From the NCBI GenBank assembly GCA_032718475.1, contig JAUCBJ010008845.1, positions 1 through 64,000 on the forward strand: a stretch of DNA of 64,000 bases. Direction: 5' to 3'. Both the position numbers and the translations under genes were made by a program. Origin of the DNA: Nemertoderma westbladi (Eukaryota; Xenacoelomorpha; Nemertodermatida; Nemertodermatidae). Every line of letters starts with the position of its first letter. The first letter of the stretch is position 1. This document shows, one piece after another, positions 12,101 to 20,408 of this stretch. A model generated the notes under the pieces. It worked only from the letters and a program-made list of their open reading frames with translations. It did not search any database and had not been told where the DNA came from.

Positions 12101-12239
12101 AATAGAAGAACTCTGTAAGGGAGGGGCTATCACTAAACCCGTCGACTTACTAAAACTGGCTGACGAGATTAAGAACGCTATCACTACCTTAAGATCAATT
12201 GGACAACTTGATTACGGAAATACCCCCACAGTTACCTAA
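9123..12239 (+). CDS. gag: Element 1 Gag (probable first coding exon of Gag-PR-IN)
   Basis: The 1038-residue ORF starts with an ATG in context CCGAAATGAGT, and like element 2 Gag it begins MSD. Residues ~125-465 form a long Gln/Glu/Arg-rich coiled coil with four perfect 11-residue repeats (RQAAAAAAESE type, ~335-379). Residues ~604-740 contain five copies of a 28-residue unit. Residues ~915-1034 match the DUF1759-like region of BEL/Pao Gag (a PPKFSG start and later a TLRSIGQLDYGNT segment). The ORF stops inside this domain, and the missing part is encoded from about 13446. A strong splice donor (GAG|GTGAGG) sits 4 bp after the stop, and a run of five C's at about 12222 puts the stop in frame. 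Either this copy carries a one-base frameshift, or recoding occurs there. Gag would form the particle shell. Confidence 0.85.
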   Translation: MSDKQDYTKNTQTDYDSCDADKSAAEEQQGKTREPTEPTPCASPVHPTGVPDAVVRGDGRTEDFLTVPQPRYRETEMVSSAGSTESVVRSVGGYMAHITRSIGEGQRILDGLTAPMSRFEFYTLQVRVQSKVYKSVDNLVGLQDLARQRQDMDTQLRILEKLMITREKLIQFKSTIRQIQQEQADQLIGESVSDELLQPEEEQELYRLDGQLKHLTDHLRMCGEDVGDWETVPEATRETSLAQIESAQGILNQSLVSIRSEICEGSMVTSEVARQQQEFCRQRREMEEQAQLLVMQAAVEEEKLRVANIARISHLQEQAELEAAEVERLEVDIARQAAAAAAESERQAAAAAAESERQAAAAAAESERQAAAAAAELERDRLVSEARAEMKTRQIKAQSAIRQAEFEAQQRQTEQREKTAKLHFELEKKARELANAEEDLDQKARDRSMRSRDGHDLDQLEVRHRQIQERKKEGSVGAPGRERQLVKDVCQRFPQVTHMFAPVTTKEPVSIAGSSDISPIHGATEHRFVIPNEFIPPRATSSPIPRVKVSNPPITDRSSLLTGPALLTTKQVSPPLTPKPVTHYDYPMTFRPTRPLDSNAVVRPPFNQFTSQSTTSRKTCEPTEQRRTVETRPFNQFTSQSTTSRKTCEPAEQRRTVETRPFNQFTSQSTTSRKTCEPTEQRRTVETRPFNQFTSQSTTSRKTCEPTEQRRTVDTRPVQFTSQSTTSRKTCEPTEQRRSVDDVPKRAVRIRTTQRTRARRPPYPDDSSTSSESDYPKREVFRTGAADEYKRERSDNSFADNPPQNTPTQKALQPTDAISTQQFADILRPVVNKLAQIEERLEEVQTDSSRNSEFEHNRHPKGPQRPVPSNPTSYQGKAPRRENINQVTNQGRETLNVAEEIAKFAARQGLPVQQPPKFSGSSKHWHTFVDYIESQIAVCAFTSREKFNYLLQTLSGEPKRLAETFVGVPDAFELAYDRLTSIYGGTVSMARSVIEELCKGGAITKPVDLLKLADEIKNAITTLRSIGQLDYGNTPTVT
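10126..10257 (+). repeat. 33 bp in-frame tandem repeat (x4) in gag
   Basis: Four copies of a 33 bp unit encode an alanine-rich 11-residue period, typical of hendecad coiled coils. The last copy ends in a variant. Element 2 Gag has a comparable but irregular Ala/Glu/Arg coil. Confidence 0.9.
10935..11345 (+). repeat. 84 bp in-frame tandem repeat (x5) in gag
   Basis: Units start at about 10935, 11019, 11103 and 11187, with a shortened fifth at 11271. Each encodes a 28-residue Ser/Thr/Arg-rich repeat and each carries one copy of the element-wide 19 bp motif. Copies are almost identical, so the expansion is recent. Confidence 0.9.
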
Positions 12240-12243
12240 AGAG

Positions 12244-13445
12244 GTGAGGTCTATATAGGGGTGACTGTAACAGGCGGCGGCGGACTCGTGAGGGTCTGGG
12301 GGCACGTTAAATTGGGGTATATAGTGCTAGGGAGATACTTAAGGCCCTCGTGTCTAGCGAACCATGAATTGCCATGGTGCCGTGGTACCGTCTAGTCGGC
12401 CTGTTGCCGTACTGCCAGTCCTGTACACAGTAGGGGTGGTGGCATGGCGTGATTTGTGGTTCATGTGGTGTGAACTATGTTTTGTATGTGGGCGATCAGT
12501 GGCAGTTTGCTTGGGGCTTGGATGGTTCCATTGACCGTCAGCTGTTCCGTTTTTTTGATACTATATGTTATTGTCTCCATGTTCAGCTGATTGGTCTTTG
12601 GTGGCATTGGATAAACCGTCGGGTCTTTGAGTTTTCTGTTGCTGTGAGTACGTGAGTACACGTGATTGTATGTGTGGCCACTGCGAGTGGGTATGGGAAC
12701 CCTTGCCAGTTGGACAAGACGCCGCTGGTATTAGTAGGACCATACTTTACTGCACCCCAGCATACTTTGTGCACACAAAGTTATTTTGCCCTGACGGCAA
12801 AGTAAGGTACTCTCGATTTGCCTCCGATCGATACAATTTGTCCCTTCTGATTTTGACCCCGATTTTGTCTTTACCCGATTATGTCCTCTGTGTGTGCATG
12901 GTATGTGTCAGATTTGTGTTTACCGTAGTGTACTTGATTTCGTGAACATCTGTTGAGTACACGTGTACAGGACGGGTAAGTGGTTACTTGTTTCTAGCTT
13001 TCGAGCTAGTCAGTATTGTTGAGGAACGGTGTCCCCTCAATACTGCCGGCGAGGCAGGTGAAAACGTGTCAATATTCCATGTTGGGTAGCGCAAGCCCAC
13101 ATGGGACAAGACCGTCGGTTAGGCCCAAGGGCGACCTTGGTGCTCGATCGCTATCGACTGGTCCACCTGCCGGTTGACTCTTTGTTATACTTGGAGTTGG
13201 CTCAATGTACAGTCAGGCCACAGTAAGTTGACAGTAGCCGCCCATCTGGCTACACGTTCGACGAGCTGTGCTGGTGTGATCGGGGGACCGAAAACAGAAC
13301 CCGGGAAGCATCAGGCCACCCTCCGGCCCGGTCTGATAATAACATCTGTCGGACTGGCCCCAAGGGTGGTGGAAAGGTGTCCGCCTCATGGGTGCGCCTC
13401 GGAGTCATCAGAGAGGAGCCCAAAAGGACACAAGCGTTATTAAAG
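12244..13445 (+). other. Probable 1.2 kb intron within the element 1 gag-pol gene
   Basis: This stretch separates two halves of one DUF1759-like domain. It begins at an excellent donor (AAAGAG|GTGAGG) and ends at a weak acceptor (TTATTAAAG|ATAATAGG) with little pyrimidine tract. The acceptor is where the downstream protein becomes Gag-like. The sequence is GC-richer than its surroundings and has several strong hairpins between 12993 and 13175. Splicing would join Gag to PR-IN; unspliced RNA would give Gag alone. Element 2 has no counterpart. A structured internal initiation region is an alternative reading. Confidence 0.55.
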
Positions 13446-16400
13446 ATAATAGGACGACTCCACCATCGACTTCGTCGGGAGTGGAGGAAGGTCGAATATC
13501 AGCGAGAGGAGCGAGGAGGATTCCTGAAATTAGAAGATGTGTACCTTTTAATATCCAGGGAGGCGGTAGTAGAGACTCGATCTAACTATACCGACCAGCA
13601 CATCGTGGCAGAAGGGATCACACTGCCATCCTCCAACCGACAAAAACCCCAGACAACATCCACAAAGACGGCCACTTACGCCACACCGACGGAATCACGA
13701 CAATTCTCAGACGGTAATAGAGTATCTGCGCCCATTGGAACGAAACAGACGAGACAGCAACTCAGCGCCGACTTCAACGGATGCCAATACTGCGAACATT
13801 TGGGTAAGCGGTATATTGGTCACAAGTTACGAGGTTGTCGACAATTTCGCGAGTTGAACTCAGAAGAACGACGGCTGCAGATACGGCCACTGGACTCTTG
13901 TTGGCGGTGTACGCGACACGGACACGTCCGTAAGGATTGCCCAAATACCGACACTTGTCCATCCTGTGGACGCAACCACGACGGTCTGCTCCACACAGAC
14001 AGCCACACGCCGACGAAACGCTTCGCCAGGGAACACCCGGAAGCAGCAGCGAGATGTGATGCGGCTTACCGAAAACGGGAATCGAAAACGACTCCGACTT
14101 TCGTGACCCATATAGAGGATTGCTTTTCAGAACAATCCGGATCGTCGGACGAAGAATCAGACGACGACGAATATTCTAATGGAGACGAACAACCGTCAAT
14201 CGCGCTCCTGACCACTGACCAACTGAAGGGATTCAGTGTAATCCCGATTAAAGTTACTGGCACAAAAGGGAGTAAGAGGATTTACGCGATTCTAGACTCA
14301 GCCTCATCTCACAGTTACGTAGATGAAAAGATAGCTGACGTAGTAACAGATCTTAGACAAGGTAAGCGCGTCAGTTATACAGTAAGTAGTATGCACGGAC
14401 AGCGTGCAATACCAGTGACACGAGTTAAGTTGGACTTAGACTCTCTTCTTCCAAAATCGCAACACAGCGAGAGGGAGAGGTCTTTGTTGCCCTTTAGAGA
14501 TCTAACCTTTGCGGCCACGAAGGACTTTAGTAACCTACTAGGTCCAGTGCCGGCACAATCTCTAGAGGACCGTAAGTATTTCAGACACCTTGGTGTACCC
14601 GAATGTCCTGCCAATTATAGATCGGTAGCAATGCTGATCGGGACAGACCAATTCAACCTACATCAGGTGTGGGAAACCAGACCATCGGCAGTTGTAGCAG
14701 GAAACGCATACGCCTGCAGAACGCCGATAGGGTGGTATACTCGAGCGCCTGTGCGCACACTAGACGTAAGTGACGAGGAAGACGATGTACAGAGTACATG
14801 TAGTTTATTAACTATAACTTCAATTCATTCCTTTTCACACGACGTGGACCATACTACCTTACATACAAAACATAACAGACGTGTAACTAGTATGATAAGT
14901 CACAAGGAGCAGCTAATCCACAAGGTGAGTTTAGAACTTGGGGAGAAGACGAGTCAGCTAGAGATTCCATCGACGACAGATGATAGGCTTGCGAGTCTAC
15001 CTACCCCAACGACACCAACAATGCCCGTCGATACAAAGAAAAGGACGACGGCAACGAAACTAAAGAAAAAACCGAAGGCGAAATGGAAAGATATAACTTC
15101 AAAGGTCAAGAGAGGAAGACTTGCGAGCCTTTCTACACCAGACATATCGCCAGACGGTCAACCAGACATATCGCCAGACAGTCAACCAGACATTTTGCCA
15201 GACATATCACAAAATGTTCCACCAGACGTTAGTAACGCACTGACAAACAGTAAAGCCGCAGTTTCCCTATTGGAGCGGCCTTCTATTGACAAACAACCAG
15301 ATACGTTACCAGACGTATCGCCAGACACACTACTAGACAGTCGACTAGACACTAGTAATGTATTGACTAACAATAAAGCCGCAGTTTCCCTATTGGAGCG
15401 GCCTTGTATTGACAAACTACCAATTTTGACACACTTGAGCAACCATAAGCATGGTGAAACCTCATGTATTGCAGATGTGGGTAGTACCTACGCTAATGTA
15501 AATACAGGTGTTACTTTGCGCTCAAGAGACATACCGAACTTACAACCTGTGGTGAGACCTGGGATTAATGTCGGCAGAAAAATAAGTTTACCGAAACCTG
15601 CTGACCCCATAGAGTTCAAACCACCATTAACGATCGACTTACAAAGTACCGACAATCAAGGTAAGAAGACAAAGAAGGACAAATTACTTGTAGACCCGGA
15701 CGGATCAACAGTCAACAAGGGAATACTTACCGGCGGACCCGTGGGCCCTTCTAGTAATTCGAAACCTTCCAAGTTCTCCATTGACTTACCTGATGACGTC
15801 ACAAATACTTATGTCGACCGTATTGTAAACTTAACAGATTCTTGGACAAACGCTTGCCGAAAATTAGCGTGGATTGTACGTTTTGTACAATACGTTAAAG
15901 GCAAACGTGACTTCACACGTCGACTTACATTGGCTGAGATTGACAGGTGTGAGATTAAATTAATTCGCCATTACCAACTGCGATATTTCGCGCGCGAATT
16001 CACATCTATAAATCAAGGTCAACCAATCAAGTCGTCACCAATACTGAGTTGGAGTCCGATTATTTATAATGGCTTAATTTGTCATAAATCTCGGCTTCAA
16101 AACATTGACTTTAACACAAACTTTAGGTACCCAATAATAATACCGCAACATCACGAACTACAACGTGCAATGATACTGGACGCACATTTACATCTGAAAC
16201 ACGCTGGAAGACACCACTGTCTTTCCTATTTACGTACTAGATTTGTATTAATTAGACCCAGTAAAGCATTAAGTTCAGTGACACGTACGTGTATTATTTG
16301 TAAAAAGGTACATTCTAGAATAGGTACCCAAGAAATGAGTGAACTACCACAAGCACGACTTCAAGCATTCAAACCACCTTTTACAGAGACTGGAATTGAT

Positions 16401-17321
16401 TGCTTTGGTCCCATACATACGAAACGTGGACGTATACTAGTAAAACGCTGGGGACTGATTTTCACATGTATGTCCAGTAGGGCAGTTCATATTGAACGTG
16501 TGATGGATCTTTCCACCAACGCGTTTATACTAGCACTGCGGCGATTTATCGCTAGACGCGGACTAGTAAAATGCTTGTACTCAGACCAAGGGACAAACTT
16601 TGTTGGTGCTCGGAATGAGATTGCTAGAGCCTTTAAGAAATTAGATCATGATCAAATCTCAAACGAACTGCAACCTCACAAGATTGTTTGGAAGTTCAAT
16701 CCTCCAGATAGTCCTTGGAGAGGCGGAGTCTGGGAGAGACTGATTAGATCTATAAAGACAGCAATGGCAAAGGTCATTCCAGTAAACCACATATTAACAG
16801 ACGACCAACTGACAACATTGTTTGTTGAAATCGAGGCAATACTAAATACTAGACCAATAGTATTAGTACCCGATGACAAACAATCTCAGTTTGCTTTGAC
16901 ACCGGCACACCTGCTAATGCAGGCACCGACGACTTTGACACCGATTTCTATTCCAATAGAAAGCGACAGCTACGGTAGAAAAGCGTGGAAAATCACGCAA
17001 CTACTGGCTAACAAATTCTGGGAAATATGGCAAAACCATTATTTGCCCTCTATTTCTGCCAGAACAAACTGGTACAATAACACCCGCGCATTAAAGCCGG
17101 GAGATCACGTGCTGTTGGCAGAAGTGAATCTAAAAAGACGCTTCTGGATAACAGGTGTCATTTTAGCCACACATCCATCTATGGATGGAGTGACAAGAAC
17201 TGTGACGGTACGGACAATTGACGGTCGTACAGTAGACAGACCGACTCAACGTCTCGTACTTCTTGAAGAGACTCGTAACGAGTCTGGAGACTACAAATCT
17301 CCACCTAATACTAATAAATAA
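13377..17321 (+). CDS. pol: Element 1 protease-integrase ORF, no RT/RNase H
   Basis: Homology to Gag-Pol begins at about 13446; the upstream part of the open frame is probably intron. In order (residues counted from 13377): the end of DUF1759; zinc knuckles at ~140-215, including the CCHC knuckle CWRCTRHGHVRKDC; an aspartic protease with a D-S-A active-site triplet (Asp307) instead of the usual D-S-G; a ~330-residue Pro/Asp/Ser/Lys-rich spacer with internal duplications; an HHCC zinc domain and a DDE integrase core with D1008, D1070 and E1120; and a C-terminal DUF5641-like domain. BEL/Pao Pol normally has ~800-900 residues of RT and RNase H between protease and integrase, and none is recognisable here. 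The ORF is uninterrupted, so integrase and protease look maintained. RT would have to come from elsewhere. Confidence 0.85.
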   Translation: MSASWVRLGVIREEPKRTQALLKIIGRLHHRLRREWRKVEYQREERGGFLKLEDVYLLISREAVVETRSNYTDQHIVAEGITLPSSNRQKPQTTSTKTATYATPTESRQFSDGNRVSAPIGTKQTRQQLSADFNGCQYCEHLGKRYIGHKLRGCRQFRELNSEERRLQIRPLDSCWRCTRHGHVRKDCPNTDTCPSCGRNHDGLLHTDSHTPTKRFAREHPEAAARCDAAYRKRESKTTPTFVTHIEDCFSEQSGSSDEESDDDEYSNGDEQPSIALLTTDQLKGFSVIPIKVTGTKGSKRIYAILDSASSHSYVDEKIADVVTDLRQGKRVSYTVSSMHGQRAIPVTRVKLDLDSLLPKSQHSERERSLLPFRDLTFAATKDFSNLLGPVPAQSLEDRKYFRHLGVPECPANYRSVAMLIGTDQFNLHQVWETRPSAVVAGNAYACRTPIGWYTRAPVRTLDVSDEEDDVQSTCSLLTITSIHSFSHDVDHTTLHTKHNRRVTSMISHKEQLIHKVSLELGEKTSQLEIPSTTDDRLASLPTPTTPTMPVDTKKRTTATKLKKKPKAKWKDITSKVKRGRLASLSTPDISPDGQPDISPDSQPDILPDISQNVPPDVSNALTNSKAAVSLLERPSIDKQPDTLPDVSPDTLLDSRLDTSNVLTNNKAAVSLLERPCIDKLPILTHLSNHKHGETSCIADVGSTYANVNTGVTLRSRDIPNLQPVVRPGINVGRKISLPKPADPIEFKPPLTIDLQSTDNQGKKTKKDKLLVDPDGSTVNKGILTGGPVGPSSNSKPSKFSIDLPDDVTNTYVDRIVNLTDSWTNACRKLAWIVRFVQYVKGKRDFTRRLTLAEIDRCEIKLIRHYQLRYFAREFTSINQGQPIKSSPILSWSPIIYNGLICHKSRLQNIDFNTNFRYPIIIPQHHELQRAMILDAHLHLKHAGRHHCLSYLRTRFVLIRPSKALSSVTRTCIICKKVHSRIGTQEMSELPQARLQAFKPPFTETGIDCFGPIHTKRGRILVKRWGLIFTCMSSRAVHIERVMDLSTNAFILALRRFIARRGLVKCLYSDQGTNFVGARNEIARAFKKLDHDQISNELQPHKIVWKFNPPDSPWRGGVWERLIRSIKTAMAKVIPVNHILTDDQLTTLFVEIEAILNTRPIVLVPDDKQSQFALTPAHLLMQAPTTLTPISIPIESDSYGRKAWKITQLLANKFWEIWQNHYLPSISARTNWYNNTRALKPGDHVLLAEVNLKRRFWITGVILATHPSMDGVTRTVTVRTIDGRTVDRPTQRLVLLEETRNESGDYKSPPNTNK
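15115..15430 (+). repeat. In-frame repeats replacing RT in element 1
   Basis: Short 'PDISPD/QPD' repeats are followed by two copies of a ~120 bp unit (about 15228-15300 and 15348-15420) encoding a conserved KAAVSLLERP core. The region has no catalytic motifs and begins with one copy of the 19 bp motif. Confidence 0.8.
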
Positions 17322-17860
17322 TTAGGAGTTTACAAATAGATTTCCACGTACCTGTACACCGTAGTAAGGACAGCGGTAGAATTCCATTGTCTTTATATGT
17401 GAACATTGAGGGTAGTACCCTTATGTGTCACATAGGAGCGGGATTTGTAGGTATAAGAAATGGAATTCTACTTGGAACTCACAATATTGAGACATTTTCG
17501 AAATTTTAGACAATCCATTTGGATTTAAAAATTTTTAAAATTTTCTCCAGTGAATAGATTTCAGGGTACAGTCGGGTGGAACTTAAAATTAGAGAAACAA
17601 GAGAGGAAGACTTGCGAGCCTTTCTTAAAATTTTAATAAAATTTTACACGGTCTTGTTTCAATAAGTTACGTCAAAATAGACTCCCCTATATTTATTACT
17701 AATTCTTGACTGCTTATTTTCTGATAATAGTTTGGGATCAAAAAGTGAGTATTTTAGACTCACGGCCAGTTTAGCCCAAATTCGTTTTTATTTCGGCAAA
17801 AAATTTTAGATAAGAAGCAGCGTGTCATTAAAGAAACCTTAGATCTTAGGCTATGGGTAG
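17322..17860 (+). other. Untranslated region between IN and the third ORF of element 1
   Basis: About 540 bp without an ORF. It contains one copy of the 19 bp motif at 17606-17624. AG sites shortly before 17861 could serve as splice acceptors for the third ORF, but none stands out. Confidence 0.5.
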
Positions 17861-19547
17861 GAGGTTAGAGCGTTGTCGAAGCCCAAAAGGCAGACGAAAC
17901 TCTCACGTCTCCTCACAACTAACCACAAACTCTGTTGTATTCCCTCTAGTAGTAATGATTATGTAACTACACCTCTAATTATGGAGAAAGGGATACAAAG
18001 AGAGCCGAGATGGGGATATGATATCCAAGAGGAGGCGGCAGCTTCATTCGAACGATTTGGAGCAAAAGACTACACTATATTTGGTATAAAGGAATTATCA
18101 GAAAGTACAGCGAAGCTCGCAAAGACAGCAATGCCTTTACTCGAGCAGGATTTAGTATATTTCGAGACGTGTATCTTCGCTGTGCGGGATCTCTTATCGA
18201 AAGACCATCTATGTTTACATTGTTACCCTATGAAGGAGAACGTATCGTGGAGATTACGGATGAATCACGGCAGACGCGTGCGCCTATCGGTCACCTTGGT
18301 GATGAATTCGAAGTAACTACTACGATCGCCGACGATCCTTTAGAGGAACTTCTTGAGATAGAAAGGAACCTCCCGAAGAAATCTCAGACGGAGATTCGAC
18401 AACTTGAAGCAACAGATGCTATAGTTTGCCTACAACCTTCAGAAACCTACCAACCCATAGACCCAGATGATTACGATTATAGTATGGGAGGAAGCGCTCG
18501 ACCGATTGGAGATCTTATATACGAACGAGTGTGGTACCCTGCTAATACGATGTGTAGTAAATGTGGCGTCGCTGGACATCATATGGCAAAGTGCAGTGGA
18601 AAACACATTACTACGACTCAGCTAATCTGTGGATGGTGTGGGGATCAAGGGTCTCATACCTTTTATACTTGCTGGAGATTTATGGCTCAATGTACTTACT
18701 GCAATATAAAGGGACATCGAGCATCTGAATGCCAACTGAGAGACATACCTTATGAACACGAATCTGTAAAACTTGTGAGGAAGTTATTTGATGAGTGGGA
18801 AGATTTAGCCGATGAACATGTATCGGCACAGAGAAGACGGTTTCCGATGAGAGCGCATCTCGGATTTTGGGCGGTAAATCCCCAGACGATGATGTCGGAA
18901 GGATATATCTCCGCTATGCCTCAGTACGACGAACTTATCGAGGTTGTTGATATTTTGCCCCACGACAGCGGATTCCGAGTAGTGCGCGAGTATCTGTTAC
19001 AGATTCACCCGGATAACAAAAACACGTGGAATTTTCAGAAAGTCGTAAATCGTATCACGTATGGTGAATTTGATCGTTTCCGAACCGAAAAGCGGAATAA
19101 AGGAGCTTGGTTAACCGTCGCATGGGCGTACCGAGCCGCGTTTTACCATAAAATTATTAGAAGAAAATTATTAATGTAGAAGAACGTAAGGGAGTTGAGC
19201 CGACTATTCGAGTTACTCGGGATACGGTATCACTTCCAAGAGAACCGGTAGGAGGATCGGGACATACACCAGCTGATCAACAGGGGGCGCAAGCTACTCT
19301 TGGGTCTGCGTCGTCCGCTTCTCACGCGTTCCCAGACGTTCTACCGACTGTAGTGACAACTGATCGGTCACGAGGAATTGGTCGAGGTTTTGGGATGCCA
19401 AATAGACGAATTTGCGAGGAAATAGTTGCACCGTCTCTCAACGTCCCAAGTAAACCAGTGACTCGCTCCATTAGTCCCATATCGCGAGCAAAGTCACCTG
19501 TGCGCAGTTTTCGAGGACGCGGCAGGGCTCGATCTACTAAGCGATAA
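17861..19547 (+). pseudogene. Element 1 downstream ORF: zinc-knuckle protein, frame-broken
   Basis: One protein of roughly 550 residues is spread over three frames: 17861-18316, then 18169-19179, then about 19161-19547. This means one frameshift near 18170-18310 and another in the A-rich stretch at 19161-19177. No ATG opens the first segment; the earliest is at 17981. The middle part has three zinc knuckles: CSKCGVAGHHMAKC, a CX2CX5HX4C knuckle and CTYCNIKGHRASEC. The end is basic and Arg/Ser-rich. The order of knuckles and the segment after them align with the last ORF of element 2 (42557-44752). The function is unknown; nucleic-acid binding is likely. There is no signal peptide or membrane segment, so it is not a typical env. 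Confidence 0.75.
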
Positions 19548-20396
19548 AAGGGAGGGCAAGGGTGGACGGAAGACTCGTGAGCCTTTCTTATGATTTGTGA
19601 TTTATTTGAATTATATGTTTTATATTTAGAAAGTTTTTGCTTATTCCAAACTTATGCAATTTGTATTGTTCCGAATTTATGAAATTTAGAAAGTTTATAT
19701 TTAGAAGGAACTTATATTTGAAAGATTTATGTTTCATATTTGAGATGCAAAGGTTTATATTATTCTAAACTTATGCAGTTTATATTTATATTTAAGTAAA
19801 GACTTATATTTAGTAAAACTTATATTTAGTAAGAATTTATATTTACGTGATTATTTCGAACTTATGCAATTTATATTATTCCAAACTTATGCAATTTGTA
19901 TTGTTCCGAATACTATATTTTATAAGCAGTATTTGTATTTACAGTGTAAAAGAGAAAGTTTTATAGACAGAAAATTTTGTGCTCAGAAAGACTCATATTT
20001 GTAATTATTCCAAAACTTATGCAATCTACATTTAGGTACGAAAGTATTTGTAATTACTTGAATTTATGCAATATTTGAGATGCAATAGTAGATGGAAGAC
20101 TCGCGAGCCTTTCTTATTGTTTTCATTTATTTGTATTTGTAATTGTTTGAATTTATGCAATATTGAGATGCAATAGATTTATATTGGTGAATTTAATTTA
20201 GATTTATATTGTACTTACTTAGTAAAGCCTTAAACACGTAAAGTTTGAATTTGTAATTATTTTGTATCGAATCATTACGTAGAAAGGAAGTATTGTTTGA
20301 AACTTAATTGTAAATATGTAAGTACGCCCTAAGTATTCTATAGTTTGATTGATTATTGGTGAAAACCGTATATTTTATGCACGATAATATCCTGTT
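19548..20396 (+). other. 3' untranslated region of element 1, AT-rich with degenerate repeats
   Basis: Very AT-rich, with many copies of variants of ACTTATGCAATTTATATT between 19650 and 20170. It contains two copies of the 19 bp motif, at 19569 and 20095. I see no ORF. Confidence 0.6.
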
Positions 20397-20408
20397 TTCA
20401 TGGAGCGG
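20397..20408 (+). other. Polypurine tract of element 1
   Basis: TCATGGAGCGG lies directly before the 3' LTR. The last seven bases, GGAGCGG, are identical to the end of the element 2 tract. Confidence 0.6.

Noticed and set aside
12449-12945. Small overlapping frames in the 12.2-13.4 kb interval as genes
   Set aside because: They overlap on both strands without domains and lie in the probable intron.
13377-13445. Residues before the Gag-like segment as the true N-terminus of the PR-IN protein
   Set aside because: The frame opens at a GTG and has no family similarity until about 13446, just after a possible acceptor.
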